Source: Pyrenula massariospora (Eukaryota; Ascomycota; Eurotiomycetes; Pyrenulales; Pyrenulaceae). From it: a stretch of DNA of 64,000 bases. Both the position numbers and the translations under genes were made by a program. The stretch lies in assembly GCA_021030905.1 (NCBI GenBank), contig JAGFMI010000016.1, positions 930,001 to 994,000 of the forward strand, written 5' to 3'. Shown in pieces: positions 21,001-31,880 of this stretch (its first letter is position 1; each line of letters begins with the position of its first letter). The notes under the pieces were generated by a model. The model saw only the letters and a program-made list of their open reading frames with translations, had not been told where the DNA came from and searched no databases.

Positions 21001-22175
21001 GCCCCGATCCTCAATACGTGTTTGTTCGCCCTCAGTGACTGTATGCCTTGAACTGAGAATGAGTTCCATAAAATTTGGAACATGCTGCGCAAACATTCGA
21101 AGCAGAGTACCCAAGTAGATCGGATCATGAGTCGTAGGGGCAACATCGGGGTTGTGACCATTCTCAGGGTCGTAATCGGAGTTGTTCTTCCTAATAACCT
21201 CGATTACAATCCCAACGCCAACAGTCAGTGGATTTCCACCTTTCAGCATAGATGTGATCAAGCTCTGCATGCAAGACTCCGAGACAAGTTGTCTTGTTAG
21301 GCTGTTTGGCCCTATGCACTGGCCGTCAGTCTGGGATGCGTTCGCCGAAATGGTGATGATTGCTTTCAGAAAGTCTCCGGCAGATGTCTGAGTTGAAGCA
21401 GGGCATTCCGGTGACAAGAAAGATAATAGGTTAGGTATCAAGTCTTGGCTGACCAGCCACTGATAGACAATTAGTCTGAGAATTGAGGGTCTTGTTACCA
21501 CCGGAAACTCACGTCTACAATCCCTTGACCTCCGTCCTGCTTCTCGAGACTAATTATCTTCAAAAGTAAATCCATGACCATAGGACAATCGACGTGTTGC
21601 AGCATTGCGGGGACCATTCCGTCGAGAGACTTGAAAAAATCTATCATATCTTCTGTCTTTTTCTCAAAAAGTGTTTCGTTTACTTTTGTGAAGTATCCCG
21701 CTTGTAAACCATCGAGCGGTGCAGGGCGTCTCAGATATGACCAGAACTCTTGTAGGTGTTCCTTGTTCTCCATCAAGGATTCTAGAATCGACCACGTTTC
21801 GGATGATAAAACCTCACAAGCCACATAAGAATATTTCATAGCAGTCTTTTCGGCCTTGTCCTGCTCTTCGTCTAGAGAGTCATCTTGCGAAGTCTTGCTA
21901 GCCTTCTTTCCTTTGCTCTTTTCATCCGCAGCCGTTGGATCGGCATCCTGCTCCTCCGCATCGTCATTGGTAGAGGGAGCTGGGGCAATGACATAGTTGA
22001 GCAGTTTTCGCAGAGCATTCTCATCCCTCAGAAATTCAATTAATTTCGTATTATGTTGTTTCAGCTCCTGTATCAGGTCGGATTCGTCCAAGACGTCCTC
22101 GAGAGTCGTGTCAGGTTTCTCGAGTAGTGTATCGATCGTGGAGATGTTCGCGTAACCTCCAAAACGCCAGAACAT
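18100..22175 (-). CDS. Sit4-associated (SAPS-family) phosphatase regulatory protein
   Basis: Four exons: 21513-22175, 20017-21459, 19244-19969 and 18100-18843, giving about 1191 residues. The first two introns (53 and 47 bp) are clear. The third is modelled as 400 bp (18844-19243) because its acceptor and both frames fit, but its donor (GTGTCA) is weak. The start MFWRFGGYANISTIDTLLEK and the following ELKQHNTKLIEFLRDENALRKLLNYV are the hallmark SAPS opening. The alpha-solenoid continues through WLVSQDLIPNLLSFLSPE, LGTLLRMFAQHVPNFMELIL and FFFRFPWNNFLHNVVYDVIQ. Residues about 445-640 form an acidic Ser/Glu-rich insertion. The last exon encodes a basic patch and a long Asp/Glu tract ending near EDEWGEFAG. 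SAPS proteins bind Sit4/PP6-type phosphatases and act in G1 progression and TOR signalling (yeast knowledge). Conserved part certain; C-terminal splicing uncertain. Confidence 0.9.
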
Positions 22176-23275
22176 GATGGGCCTCGTGATCTCAAACTTA
22201 GCGCAAAATTCTTCATTGACGCAATGGGTATATCTTGGGCCTAATCCCACGTATGCAAAGGGTTATTATGATAATGGTCGTATCCCGCCAGATATGTTGA
22301 TGCGTGCGACAAGGCTGGAAAAGGTTCGTGATCCGTGATAATTGCACAGCACAAGCGTAAGCAAAGCCCGCGCAATCAAGCGCTGCGAGACGACAGGTTA
22401 GTGCATGGGCATTCTCAAAGCCTTGATGGCGGGCAAGACTTTGCTGACTGTCAAGACATCCAAGGTGCGGCTCCAAAGTGGTAATCTGGGGCACTTGACG
22501 TACCTTTGGCCAAAGAATGAATGACTCGAAAAGAAGACTGATGCGCCGATCCGTAAAAAGCGTGATAGATGCCTCGTGTGTTTCACCAACGTACCGACGT
22601 GGTCTGTATGGAGGGCCAAAAAGCAGTGCGCGAAGAAAAGGTGTTGAGGTCGGGCACCACGGTGGCCGGCGACCGTGTGATTGGGGGTGGGTGCAGCAAA
22701 TCGCCCCACCGTCCTGATAGAGAAGCAGATGATGCGAGGGCTGCGATACTCATACAAGACACGTTCTACATCAGCTCAAAGTCCCGAAGCGCGCCAGAGA
22801 GCCCACGGGAAACAAAATCGTGGTGTCGCGATGTTTTGCAACGGCAGCCTACGCTACAAAAAAGCCATGTTGAATGAAGGTTCCGGGGCACGCTGATCCG
22901 GCGGAGACTCGGGCATTGATTCGTGGAGAGGGCCCCTTTTCACCCCATGGCGGCCATGTGCGCGCCGACTTTCTTCAGCCCTATCGTTTGATTGTCTTCA
23001 TCCTGGCCGTCGGTGACGTGATGCCGCAACCCAGACACCTGCTGAAGACCGTGTGAGACCCGAGCTGGATGGTCGAATGTCTTTGCCCTTTCAAAGCAGG
23101 CCCTGGAGCACTGGACTGCCCTCACGTGACACCCCCAAACCTGACGACGCCAAGACCTTGGGAACCGACGCCTGATGAACCCGCCCGCAGCTAAGGTAGC
23201 TGTCGTCCCAAGGCCATACCCCCACGTCTAAAAGAATTCTATACCTCTCTGCAGAAGAACAACAAGAAACTCGTC
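22176..23275. promoter_or_regulatory. Divergent promoter region, SAPS gene / VPS60
   Basis: 1.1 kb between two head-to-head starts. A TCACGTGA palindrome lies at 23122-23129, about 150 bp upstream of VPS60. Short frames on both strands have no recognisable product. Confidence 0.5.
23122..23129. promoter_or_regulatory. TCACGTGA E-box upstream of VPS60
   Basis: Perfect palindrome at a normal promoter distance (about 150 bp) from the VPS60 start. It is the same sequence found twice in the F-box/CDC24 gap. Regulation by a bHLH factor is inferred. Confidence 0.35.
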
Positions 23276-23984
23276 ATGAATCGCCTATTCGGTGCCAAAA
23301 GCAATGCGCCAAAGCCAACCCTTGACGGTGCCATCTCGAGCGTCTGGTCACCTCTCCACTTCCCTTAGTTCTAGCCGCTCTAACCCTTTCCTGTAGGTCG
23401 ACAAGCGCATTGAATCCATTGATGTCAAGCTCTCCGCCCTCAACAGCGAGCTCTCTACCTACCAAGCCAAAATGTCCAAGATGCGAGACGGCCCTGGAAA
23501 ATCTGCCCTTAAAGCTCGGGCCCTCAAGGTGCTGCGCCAACGCAAACAGTACGAGTCTCAGCGCGATCAACTACAACAGCAATCTTTCAACATGGAACAG
23601 GCGAATATGATGCAGGATAATCTTAAGAATGTCATGACAACAGTGGACGCAATGAAAACCACGAACAAATCTCTCAAACAGCAGTACGGCAAAATTGACA
23701 TCGACAAGATTGAGAGGATGCAAGACGAGATGCAGGACTTGATGGATATTGGAAACGAGATCAACGAGAGTATTAGTCGAGCTTACGACGTCCCAGAAGA
23801 TGTGGACGAGGCCGAATTGGATGCCGAATTGGAAGCGATGGGAGAGGAAGCCTTGTGGGAAAGCGAGCAAGGAATTGGTGAGAGCAATATGCCTGGCTAC
23901 CTTCAAGACGAGGTTCCACAGTTCATCGACGAGCCTCCTGAGGCGGGAGGAAAGGTCAAGGAAGCTGCTGGCGGCGTCGGATAA
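23276..23984 (+). CDS. VPS60: ESCRT-III subunit Vps60 (CHMP5/Snf7 family)
   Basis: Two exons, 23276-23341 and 23397-23984, with a 55-bp intron; 217 residues, the usual Vps60 length. The opening MNRLFGAKSNAPKPTLDGAI and the basic first helices (KMRDGPGKSALKARALKVLR) form the membrane-binding core. Helices with KQYESQRDQL, NMMQDNLKNVMTTVDAM and IERMQDEMQDLMDIGNEI follow. The C-terminus is acidic (EDVDEAELDAELEAMGEEAL) and ends in a region that in CHMP5 binds the Vta1/LIP5 cofactor of Vps4. Vps60 acts late in ESCRT-III assembly at the multivesicular body. Confidence 0.95.
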
Positions 23985-25397
23985 CGGCTCCTCGACCCAA
24001 CTATTACTTCTGATAAATCATTGTGTTTGATTTCTGGTCACGCCACACTTAAGGGTATTCTGCCATGAACCGAGACTTGAAACTGGAAGTTCTTTACGCC
24101 AGGCAGTACGACGCTGAGGATAGCCCAATCGGATATGATCAGCTGCGGCGGGTTTCGCTATTGGTCTCCCAATTTGCAGAAAAAGTCCCCAGCAAAGTGA
24201 GTATGGTCTTCTTCCTTTTTTTCATCACCTGGAAATTCTAGCTAATCGCTTCTGTCATAGTGGATCTAAATTACAGAATCAGAAAATGTATTTTCGCGCT
24301 TGAACCAAGTTACGCCAATAAAGGAAGCACTCTATTATCTCTTCCTCCTTCAACTTCTTTAATTGATTGGTGCAATGCGCTCCATCCTTTGTGCTTAAGC
24401 TTTAAATGTGGATCAGAGCCATCCTCAAATGCTTCTGCCATATCTCCTCATCGTTGTCTCAGTAATGATCAACATCCTTACGATCGCCTCCCCTTTTCTT
24501 TGCTGCACTACCAGTTGCTAAAATTTTCTCCGAAATTACGAGATCCGAGACAGCTCTTTGAAACCTCAGAGCCATCTCACTAACCATACCACAGACCTCG
24601 TCTGATACAGATTTCGTCCTGTGCGAATATCTGCAGCTTCTACCCGGACAAGGACGGGCATATCGCACCAAGCGAGCACCTTCAACTAGCTCACCGTCGT
24701 CGCACTGAATTACGTTAAGAGCATTGAATCCCCAGCCACACTGTTTGTCTCGATATATTTGGTTATGCGACTCTTGTTTGGCTGGCTGGCTATGGAGGGT
24801 CCCTCACACGATGGAGGCGCAGATGCATGAAGCAGCGCTTCCTTTCGGAAGTACGAGATACAAAAAATAAGTCTGAAGCTGGAAGATCTAAGAGGCAAGG
24901 GAATACATTGTGCGACTATAGTCCGATAATTTTCCTGCCAATGGGAGATACTCACACTAGTAGGTATTCATAGACGTCTATACTAATGTATTAGGCAGCC
25001 AGCTCGCATGTTGAGGCTCAAGCTCATCCTGCACCACAGGCGGTTCGCTAACGGTAGCCCCATCTTACCATTCTAGAAGAATTAATGCTGCTGTACATAG
25101 CTTGCCACTAAAGAGTAAGTGGAAGAACGCACAGGAAAAGATGACGCGCGAACAAAGGATCTTCCGACAATTACAATGTTTTTTCTTTGTATTCGCTATT
25201 GTCTTAGTACGCCTTGTTGCTTTACAGACAATGACAAGTACAGAAGCCAACGGATTTCCTTTCAATGTCGGGGTATCTTTATCACATTTATCGCTCGGAT
25301 TATATCATCATAGCCATTCCGCCAGACTCCCACGACCTCATTCCGTAACCATTCTCTACAACTATCTTTGGACTCCATTTAAGTACTAACCAACAGC
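23985..25397. other. Gene-poor gap with an ORF remnant
   Basis: 1.4 kb. It starts with the VPS60 3' flank and a short ORF (24064-24580, listed separately). The rest has only short shadow frames and a 12-bp palindrome (ATAGACGTCTAT, 24970-24981). Confidence 0.4.
24064..24583 (+). pseudogene. Short ORF resembling the end of an AAA (BCS1-like) ATPase, probable remnant
   Basis: The ATG at 24064 opens 44 codons (MNRDLKLEVLYARQYDAEDS, then PIGYDQLRRVSLLVSQFAEKV) up to a strong GTGAGT donor at 24197. The segment SLLVSQFAEKVPS and the Asp-Leu-Lys-Leu start resemble the C-terminal lid of fungal BCS1-like AAA proteins (GRxDLKLEF... FAEKVP... FSPAEI), but the Walker motifs and the following FSPAEI block are missing. 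Joining to an acceptor at 24241 leaves an open frame to 24583 with unremarkable content. An acceptor at 24260 leads to a stop within three codons. I read it as a gene fragment or a fast-evolving small gene. The similarity is by eye and weak. Confidence 0.3.
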
Positions 25398-25997
25398 ATG
25401 CCTTCCTCCAACCGCAATGACTTTGGCCCTTCTAAGACCCGCGTTCCCCCAGCAGACCTACCTGCACCCAACAACGGCGAGACTGGCTCCTCACGGACTC
25501 ACAAGGTTATCGTTCTCTATGCCTGCAACCATATAGCAAGCTCTTTTTCCAGGCCATGTCCAGGTAGCGAAAAGTGTCCCTGTGAGGACTCTCTCCGTCC
25601 GGGACATCGATCACCATTGCCGTGCAATGATTGCCGTTGGATTGACTACGCTCGTGCTGTTGAGGACAAGGTCTGCGTTATCAGGCAATTCAAGGACCAA
25701 AAGGGCCACTACGTCGGGTTCAGACATGACTATTGTGGTGCACACGCTGTGGATCAGCCGTGTTCGAAGCCGCACGTGGAGGTGTGGGAGACGAACCTTG
25801 GCTGGAATAAACATGCTTTGTGCGCGATGGCGGGTGCTGGAGAAGGAACGACGGGTGTCTGGCATAGGCGCAAAGACGCCGATATGCTCGAGTCTCTGAC
25901 GAAACTAAGCGGCTTGGCGATTAGCTCAACATGTAAGTGCGGCCTTGAGATGAGTGAACTAACGGAGGACCCAAGGTGTAGGTGCAACCTGCGCTAG
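25398..25997 (+). CDS. Cysteine- and histidine-rich protein of unknown function
   Basis: ATG-initiated single-exon ORF of 199 residues. Residues 1-35 are Pro/Ser/Asn-rich and disordered. From about 37 on there are some 15 cysteines in pairs and clusters: YACNH, RPCPGSEKCPCED, LPCNDCRW, DYCGAHAVDQPCSKPH, then STCKCG and RCRCN at the end. The spacing suggests one or two zinc-binding folds rather than a secreted disulfide protein, and there is no signal peptide. The HKVIVLYACNH opening followed by CPGSxxCPC is a layout I associate with lineage-specific ascomycete proteins, but I can name no family. It stands alone, with gene-poor sequence on both sides. Use of both strong and weak codons gives no clear sign of transfer. 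Confidence 0.6.
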   Translation: MPSSNRNDFGPSKTRVPPADLPAPNNGETGSSRTHKVIVLYACNHIASSFSRPCPGSEKCPCEDSLRPGHRSPLPCNDCRWIDYARAVEDKVCVIRQFKDQKGHYVGFRHDYCGAHAVDQPCSKPHVEVWETNLGWNKHALCAMAGAGEGTTGVWHRRKDADMLESLTKLSGLAISSTCKCGLEMSELTEDPRCRCNLR

Positions 25998-27495
25998 GCA
26001 GGATAGGTAAGTAACTTCCCTCACTGATAGGATCGTTTCATGTTGGCTGTCTTGATATCTTCGATCAATCGTTGACCATGATTATTAGAACGTCGGTAGC
26101 CTTTAAAATCAATTCACGCTTATGCAATTTTTGTTCTACATTTTTCTTTCTCCCAGAGCAACTGTCTTATACAATATCAGATTTTAGTCGTTTGGCACCT
26201 TTCTCACTAAAAGCCACAGCAGGCAAATAGTTTAGACAACAATATGGTCGGCGGAGAAAAATTGCCTGTACGTATCTGGATTTTGAAAAGAGTAACCCTG
26301 ACGCTCAAACAGGCCTAACCATCCTGCTTGGACGACCAAGTCTTCCGACACCTACGACTTCCATGACAAAAGCCGTTGCACTGTAGAAATGCAACAAATG
26401 AAAATCTTTCCGCGACCCCTTTGCCAAACAATCCCCATGTCACCGCGTCCTAGCACCATGCCCAGAACAAAGAAGCCACACAACCCCCCTCCCCGGGCAA
26501 ATGGCGGCCAGGCCACACCTTCCTCGAACAACGCGAGCGCGCCCTCAGCAGCCCGAGAGCCCCTCCTGCGCCGCCCACCCCACCCGGGCTCCTCCGCCGA
26601 CTGCACGGCGACTAGTTAGCGTGTACTGGAATGTCGATGTGGATGCGTTTTGTCGGGCGTGCTGGGTTGGGGAGATGGGGCGGAGGGAGAGGGAGGGGGG
26701 TATGCCTCCTCTTAGGGCGGAGAGCCAGACTGCTGCGAAGTAGTATATGTAAATCTTTTTAGTAGATTTTAGAAGGATTCTAATGGAAGGATTTGCTGTG
26801 CTTTTTTAAGACTGACTGTAAAGTCTCATATCATTAATGGAAATAGGCGTTCCTTTTGTCCTTGATCCGAACCCATCGTTTCATTTGAAGCGTTGTGAGA
26901 ATTTTTTTTCGACAGCGAAGGCTCCTCAAGACGTGCAACAACTTCCGGTCGGACAAACGCTTTTCGTTGTTGACACCTCTCTACCTCATCATGTTTCCCC
27001 AATTTGCTGCTCGAGCCGGGCTGGTCCACCAAGTCAGTTGTTGTGGAGCCCCTTTGACCGAATATCATCAAGTATCTAAACTCAGGAGTTTCCAAAATCC
27101 TTCAATCCAAGCCTCCCCTTTCCAGCCCGGGCAAGTCCAGAGCAGCTACTCAAGGGGGAGAGAATAAAGCCCGTTCTTGCTGTTTGTAATATTTCCGGCA
27201 CCGGAAATGGTGAATGTTGAGAAGAAAAAGACAAAGGAAAAGGCAAGAAGCGAGACAATTCAAGAGGTCAGAGACTATTGTGCCAATACGAGCAGCGTCG
27301 TTTCGCAGTCACGCAAAAAGCTTGGAGCAAAGTGCGGTATTGAGAAGGATCAATAAGCGCCTTCTTAAAAGGTAAGAGAAAGTTGATCCGAAGACGTGTC
27401 TATTCATCGCCTCATTGGTATATCCTGACGTGCGCAGCATTCAGTATGTTCAAGAAAAATAACGATATAAACAAATCAATTCCTTTTTTCAAACG
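25998..27495. other. Gene-poor gap
   Basis: 1.5 kb with one weak spliced candidate (26244-26619) and otherwise only short shadow frames. The left third is AT-rich. Confidence 0.4.
26244..26619 (+). CDS. Doubtful two-exon small protein
   Basis: A short exon 26244-26267 (MVGGEKLP) with a GTACGT donor can join an acceptor at 26340. The open exon 26341-26619 gives 100 residues in all (SSDTYDFHDKSRCTVEMQQM, then a Pro/Arg/Ser-rich tail). The opposite strand is also open over the tail, which is what GC-rich low-complexity sequence does by chance. No family is recognised. I keep it because the first part of exon 2 does not look like random translation. Confidence 0.2.
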
Positions 27496-29126
27496 CTACG
27501 CGTACCTCTGTGACCCACTCCACGGCTTCTCTCCATACCCTTTCCCATCTCCCTCCAACTCCGCTCTCACTTCATAGATATCCTGCGGAATCTGCGCCAT
27601 AATGTTAATGTTCTTCGAATCCAGCTCCGCCCAGCCCGTGCTCCCCCTCTTCTCCACCGAATCCGGCGACATCGAGTCCGCGCTCGAGCTATCCCCCTCC
27701 AACTCTCTCGCCACCTCCCCGCCGGGCACCTCCTGCGGTTTGTCTGGCAGGGGCTTGAAAACCCCCTTGCGAGCCTTCACCCGCGGGTTTCCTTTCCTCA
27801 GGTGCGCATGCGTCGCACCCAGCTCAGACAGATGCGATGCGTGTGACGAGGAGCGGGAGAGTGGCTGCTGGTGCTGTTGCTCGATTCTTCGGCGGCGGAG
27901 GCATAGGAAGCCGAGGATTGCGACGAGAGCTACTGATCCAGTGGCGACACCGACACCGATGCCGGCGTAGGCGCTTGCGGAAAGGCCGGTAGAGTGGGGC
28001 GTTGGCTTTGGCTTCGTAGTGGCGATAGGAGAAGGGGTAGTATTGTTGCTAGTGTTGGTGGATTGGGACGGCACTTGGTTTGTGAACATGTTTGGTGGGA
28101 TTGGCGGCATTCCTGACTTGTTCGAGGGAAACAAGGGTCTAAAGAGAGGGTTAGTGTGTTGCGAGGTGTGAGGCGTGAACATACTGGTCAAGAATATGCG
28201 CAACACCAGAGTTGATCAAGATATCCTTCACCACGATCCTCGCGCTATTTACGTATATATCGTCTCCAACCACGGTAATCTGCACTGGCTCGTTGTTGGT
28301 AGTATAAGTAGGCAGACTCTCGTTCTTTGCCTCACATGAGTACATTATCGTACCAACAATGAGATGATAGCCCATCATTGCTTGAAATTGAGCGTCAGAT
28401 TGCGACTCGATAAACGACGAGAACTGCTTGATGCCCTGTTCTGGGGGGATAAATAGAGTTATATCGGAAAAGGCGCTATCAATTCCACTGTGAAGCTTCT
28501 TGTTCGCCAATATTTGTGCAGTCATTGGCATGTCCATAGCATAACATGTGGCCGTGGTATTTAAGGGGATCTCAAGAACGCCATCAATGACATGGATGAT
28601 GCCCCCATCAAATGCAATGTCCTAGGAGAATCAGTTGAGAACGTAATGAATGCTTCAAAATGCGCACCGCTTGCTTGATCCCTGTTTGTGTCTGAATGCC
28701 GGATGTGAAAGTTGCCTTTCCGTTTTCATTGACATAGCCCACCACCTGGCCGCCACTGACGCTCGTCCAAGTACTGTCATTCAACCATGACCAGGCGAAA
28801 TGTGGAGTTTCCGAAATATTCGTAGTACCAACAATACCATTTAAAGTGTGATACGATATTATGTCATCAATCCACCCATATATTTTACCCTGTGAGAATT
28901 GGGAATCTTGATGGCTCAAAGAGCTTTGAATAGCGTCATTGCTGGGAGCGAGGAGAGTAATGTCTGGTGTATTGTTGAGCCGCGACAAAAGGTCTGGGTA
29001 GAGCTTAAGGTAGTAGGATAGCGTTGTCAAATCAGGGTTGGTCTCGACCGTCGATTGAAAGCTGGCACCAGCAACAAGGGAAACAAGAGCCGCCAGTAAA
29101 GTTGTTGTGAGGATGTTGTTCCACAT
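27496..29126 (-). CDS. Fasciclin (FAS1) domain membrane protein
   Basis: Three exons: 28668-29126, 28185-28621 and 27496-28138, with two 46-bp introns; 512 residues from the ATG at 29126. A signal peptide (MWNNILTTTLLAALVSLVAG) is followed by a first FAS1 domain at about 22-170 (DITLLAPSNDAI, ISYHTLNGIVGT, IHVIDGVLEIP) and a second at about 175-300 (DITLFIPPEQGI, GYHLIVGTIMYS, DILINSGVAHILDQ). A Ser/Thr/Pro stalk, one membrane span at about 355-380 (AGIGVGVATGSVALVAILGF) with the stop-transfer LRRRR, and a cytoplasmic tail of about 130 residues complete it. FAS1 proteins mediate cell-cell or cell-matrix adhesion. Here the tail, rich in Ser and acidic residues, could carry signals or sorting motifs (inferred). 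N-glycosylation sequons are frequent outside. Confidence 0.85.
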
Positions 29127-30169
29127 CACGGCAGACAGCAATCAATGTGCAGCGGTGGGCATTGGAATTCAACTGACAGAAGGCAGAGAAATCAAGAAAG
29201 GCCAGGAAACAAGTAAAAGGACGTTGTAGTCTAGACCTATCTAGCTCACAGATCGAACAACCCCAGGACTCGCGGAATACTAGATAGGACGGCCCAAGAA
29301 ACCTCGGAGAATTTCCATGGCCGGGGAGAGCTTACTTTACAAAGTATTTGGTCGAAACATCGTGGTTGCAGAGGTTCAAGGTATCGCGGGATAAGTCATC
29401 ACGTAAGAACAAGGGCTTCCCGAACAGGAGGCTTGCAGGGGATTGAAGCACGCTTCCATTTGCCGGCAGCTTCGTTGATATGCAGGTGCAAAGTTTTAGG
29501 GTGGTGTTGGTGAGGGTTCATTGGGGGCGAAACGCTGGGGAAGAGGTCGAGTTGCAGCAACCCCAGGCAAAAGAGATGAAGGTCTCGGCCAGCTTCCTGG
29601 AGTGCAGAACTTTCGCCACCCTACCACCGCTAGCAATACTGAAAAGGTCTCCGACTCATGTTGCTCAGCTGAGGCACTAAAAAAGAAATAGCGATGTGAA
29701 GCTGGGGAGACGGAATGCGTTGGTGGCCGGGTGATATTCACGCAGGATAAAAATACGGCGAGAAGAAGAAACGAACGGCGGGTCCGCGCTCTCCCGCGTC
29801 CGCTAGCGCACGGCTAACGTTTCACAAGGGGGGTGTGGTTTCGATCGTCAACGATCCCCGGCTAACCACGACGAGTTTGGTCAAGACGGCGAGGACTGTG
29901 GCTCGGCCGTCTGCACCGATGCCACCAACCACCGGCGGCACGACTATGAAGCATCTACATTAGCATGGCAATAGTCTGGCTCGAAGGGTGGCTCAACATT
30001 CGAGCGGTGCACATGAAATGCTGATCTCTGGGCGAAAATAGATATATGGATCTTGAGTTCCTGTGGTCGTTTACCAATCCAGCCTCTGAACGTGGAAGGT
30101 GGATCCAAGGGAGGTTGATTCAGTGCTTCCAGCCGCACACATGCTAACACCAAAATCTTCCCGCAATTT
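29127..30169. other. Intergenic region upstream of the FAS1 gene
   Basis: About 1 kb holding the FAS1 promoter and the 3' flank of the MFS gene. No supported gene. Confidence 0.45.
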
Positions 30170-31563
30170 CTAGAGCCATCCCAGACACCGACAAGCAAGA
30201 CTGGCGCCTCCCAAGGCAGCACTGATTCCGGTCCACACAATAAGTGGTCCATACTCGGTGCCATATCCAAATCTTGCGTCCGCCCATATCGCCTCTCTAC
30301 CATCTCCCGATGTCTGAATCAGGGCCTCACTTAGTGGTCCACAGATCACACTACCGACTCCACGCGCAAAAGCAATCGCGCCGAATATTAGCGCCGGCTG
30401 AGCATTTTGGTCCTTTTTCCTGATATCGTTGAGCACGCCGGACCAATTGGCGCTGAAGCTTCCCGCGAAGAAGCCGTAGAATATGCTGAAAACCATGAGG
30501 AGCGGGACAGAAGCTGCAAATCCCCACAACACAAAGACAGAAAACACAGCTCCTATTGAGCAGATTCCAATTGCAGTAGTGACGTGAAACCGATCTATTA
30601 GGGCTCCTACGACCAGGCATCCGAAAACGGCAGCACCGTTCATAAGCGCGAGAGGTATGGTGGAAGCAGAGCCACTGAGACCAATCGTCTTCCCATACAA
30701 AGGTAAGTATAGCCCAGGTGTAAAATAGCCAAGACCTTGGATCAGAATGCATAGCTCATGAATGTAAAACTGCGGGCTAGTCGTGAATTTAAAGCTTAGC
30801 TTCCTTTGCGACCGTGTCTGACTGAGCGGGATTCGAGGCCTGATCCAGTACAAGAAAGGTCCCATCATCAGAGTGATGGCAACCGACCAGATTCTGAGTG
30901 TCGTGCGGAAGCCGTACCTGTGCAAGAACGTGGAGAGCAGGTAAGGTACCGTCACCCCGGAGAACCCTGTACCAGCCCACATAATTCCAAACGCCATACC
31001 TTTGCACAAGAGACGTGAGAAATGCTGTTCAGAGCGCGCAGGTTCTACGTACCTTTGCGGCGAATGAACCACTCATCGAGAAAGAGAATTACCGGACAGT
31101 AAAGCATAGACCCGCCAAATCCGTACAACACACCTTGGGTTAAAATTAGGTGCGAGACAGCAGAAGCAAAAGAGCTTGCGACTAGCGCGAGAACCATGAC
31201 AAAAAGTCCAATGGCGGCGCTCAATCGACGTGTCTGTGGATAGAATTGGAGAATGATGAAGGTAATGGGTGATCCGAGGTACATAAGACCCAATGCTGTG
31301 GACCCAATCGCAGATATCCCAGAAGAAGTTGAGAAAGGTTTTTGGGAGACTAGGAACTCTTCGAATACGCCAAAGGAGAAAGGGAAGCCCCAGGCCAAAG
31401 CTTCAATAGCGAACCCACCAGCAAGGAAAAGCCATGCTGCTTTGCCTCGATCGGCTGGAGGAAGAGAAAACCCATCCTGGTCGTGGCCTGGACCGACACT
31501 ATCACTACCGTCGCCTGAATGCCTATGGGATTGGAGCTCTGTCTGTTCGAGCGGCTGGGCCAT
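30170..31563 (-). CDS. Major facilitator superfamily transporter, monocarboxylate-porter type
   Basis: Two exons, 31053-31563 and 30170-30999, with a 53-bp intron; 446 residues. A hydrophilic N-terminus of about 45 residues precedes eleven to twelve hydrophobic segments. The first reads AAWLFLAGGFAIEALAWGF and then FSFGVFEEFLV, the G-[FY]-x-FSFGVF entry of fungal monocarboxylate-like MFS proteins. GVLYGFGGSMLYCPVILFLDEWF and RKGMAFGIMWAGTGFSGVTV span the intron, a typical block at helices 4-5. Fungal members of this family carry organic acids, riboflavin or unknown solutes, so the substrate cannot be told. It lies in tandem with the RTA1-like gene 320 bp upstream and the FAS1 gene downstream. 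The C-terminus ends right after the last helix without a tail. Confidence 0.85.
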
Positions 31564-31880
31564 TTTTGCAAGCTTGCGAAGGTAACAGGAGAGAATGATC
31601 TTAAGAATACAAGAAAGATGCAAGACATCCTACCTGTTACCCCGATTATGAATCCTGCACTTACAATGCTCTTATCTAAAGATTTACTATCATAGATAAA
31701 AGCCGGGATGAGTCACTGAAGGATCCTCCACGGTGTGGCAGATTCTTGGCGTTGAATCTAGATCCACCAGTGCCACCATGATGGTCTTAAGCAGCATGGG
31801 CTTCGGCTTTAGATATATTCTGCCGCAGCGCTTACGTTTTGTATTAGGCAATCTAATTGTAAAATCTCATTGTTCAAATT
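31564..31880. other. Short gap between the MFS and RTA1-like genes
   Basis: 317 bp between two genes in the same direction. It must hold the MFS promoter and the RTA1-like 3' end. No feature stands out. Confidence 0.4.

Noticed and set aside
30170-30303. Alternative longer C-terminus for the MFS protein through the frame continuing to 29944
   Set aside because: The main frame ends after a normal last helix, and the other frame is not hydrophobic or conserved-looking.
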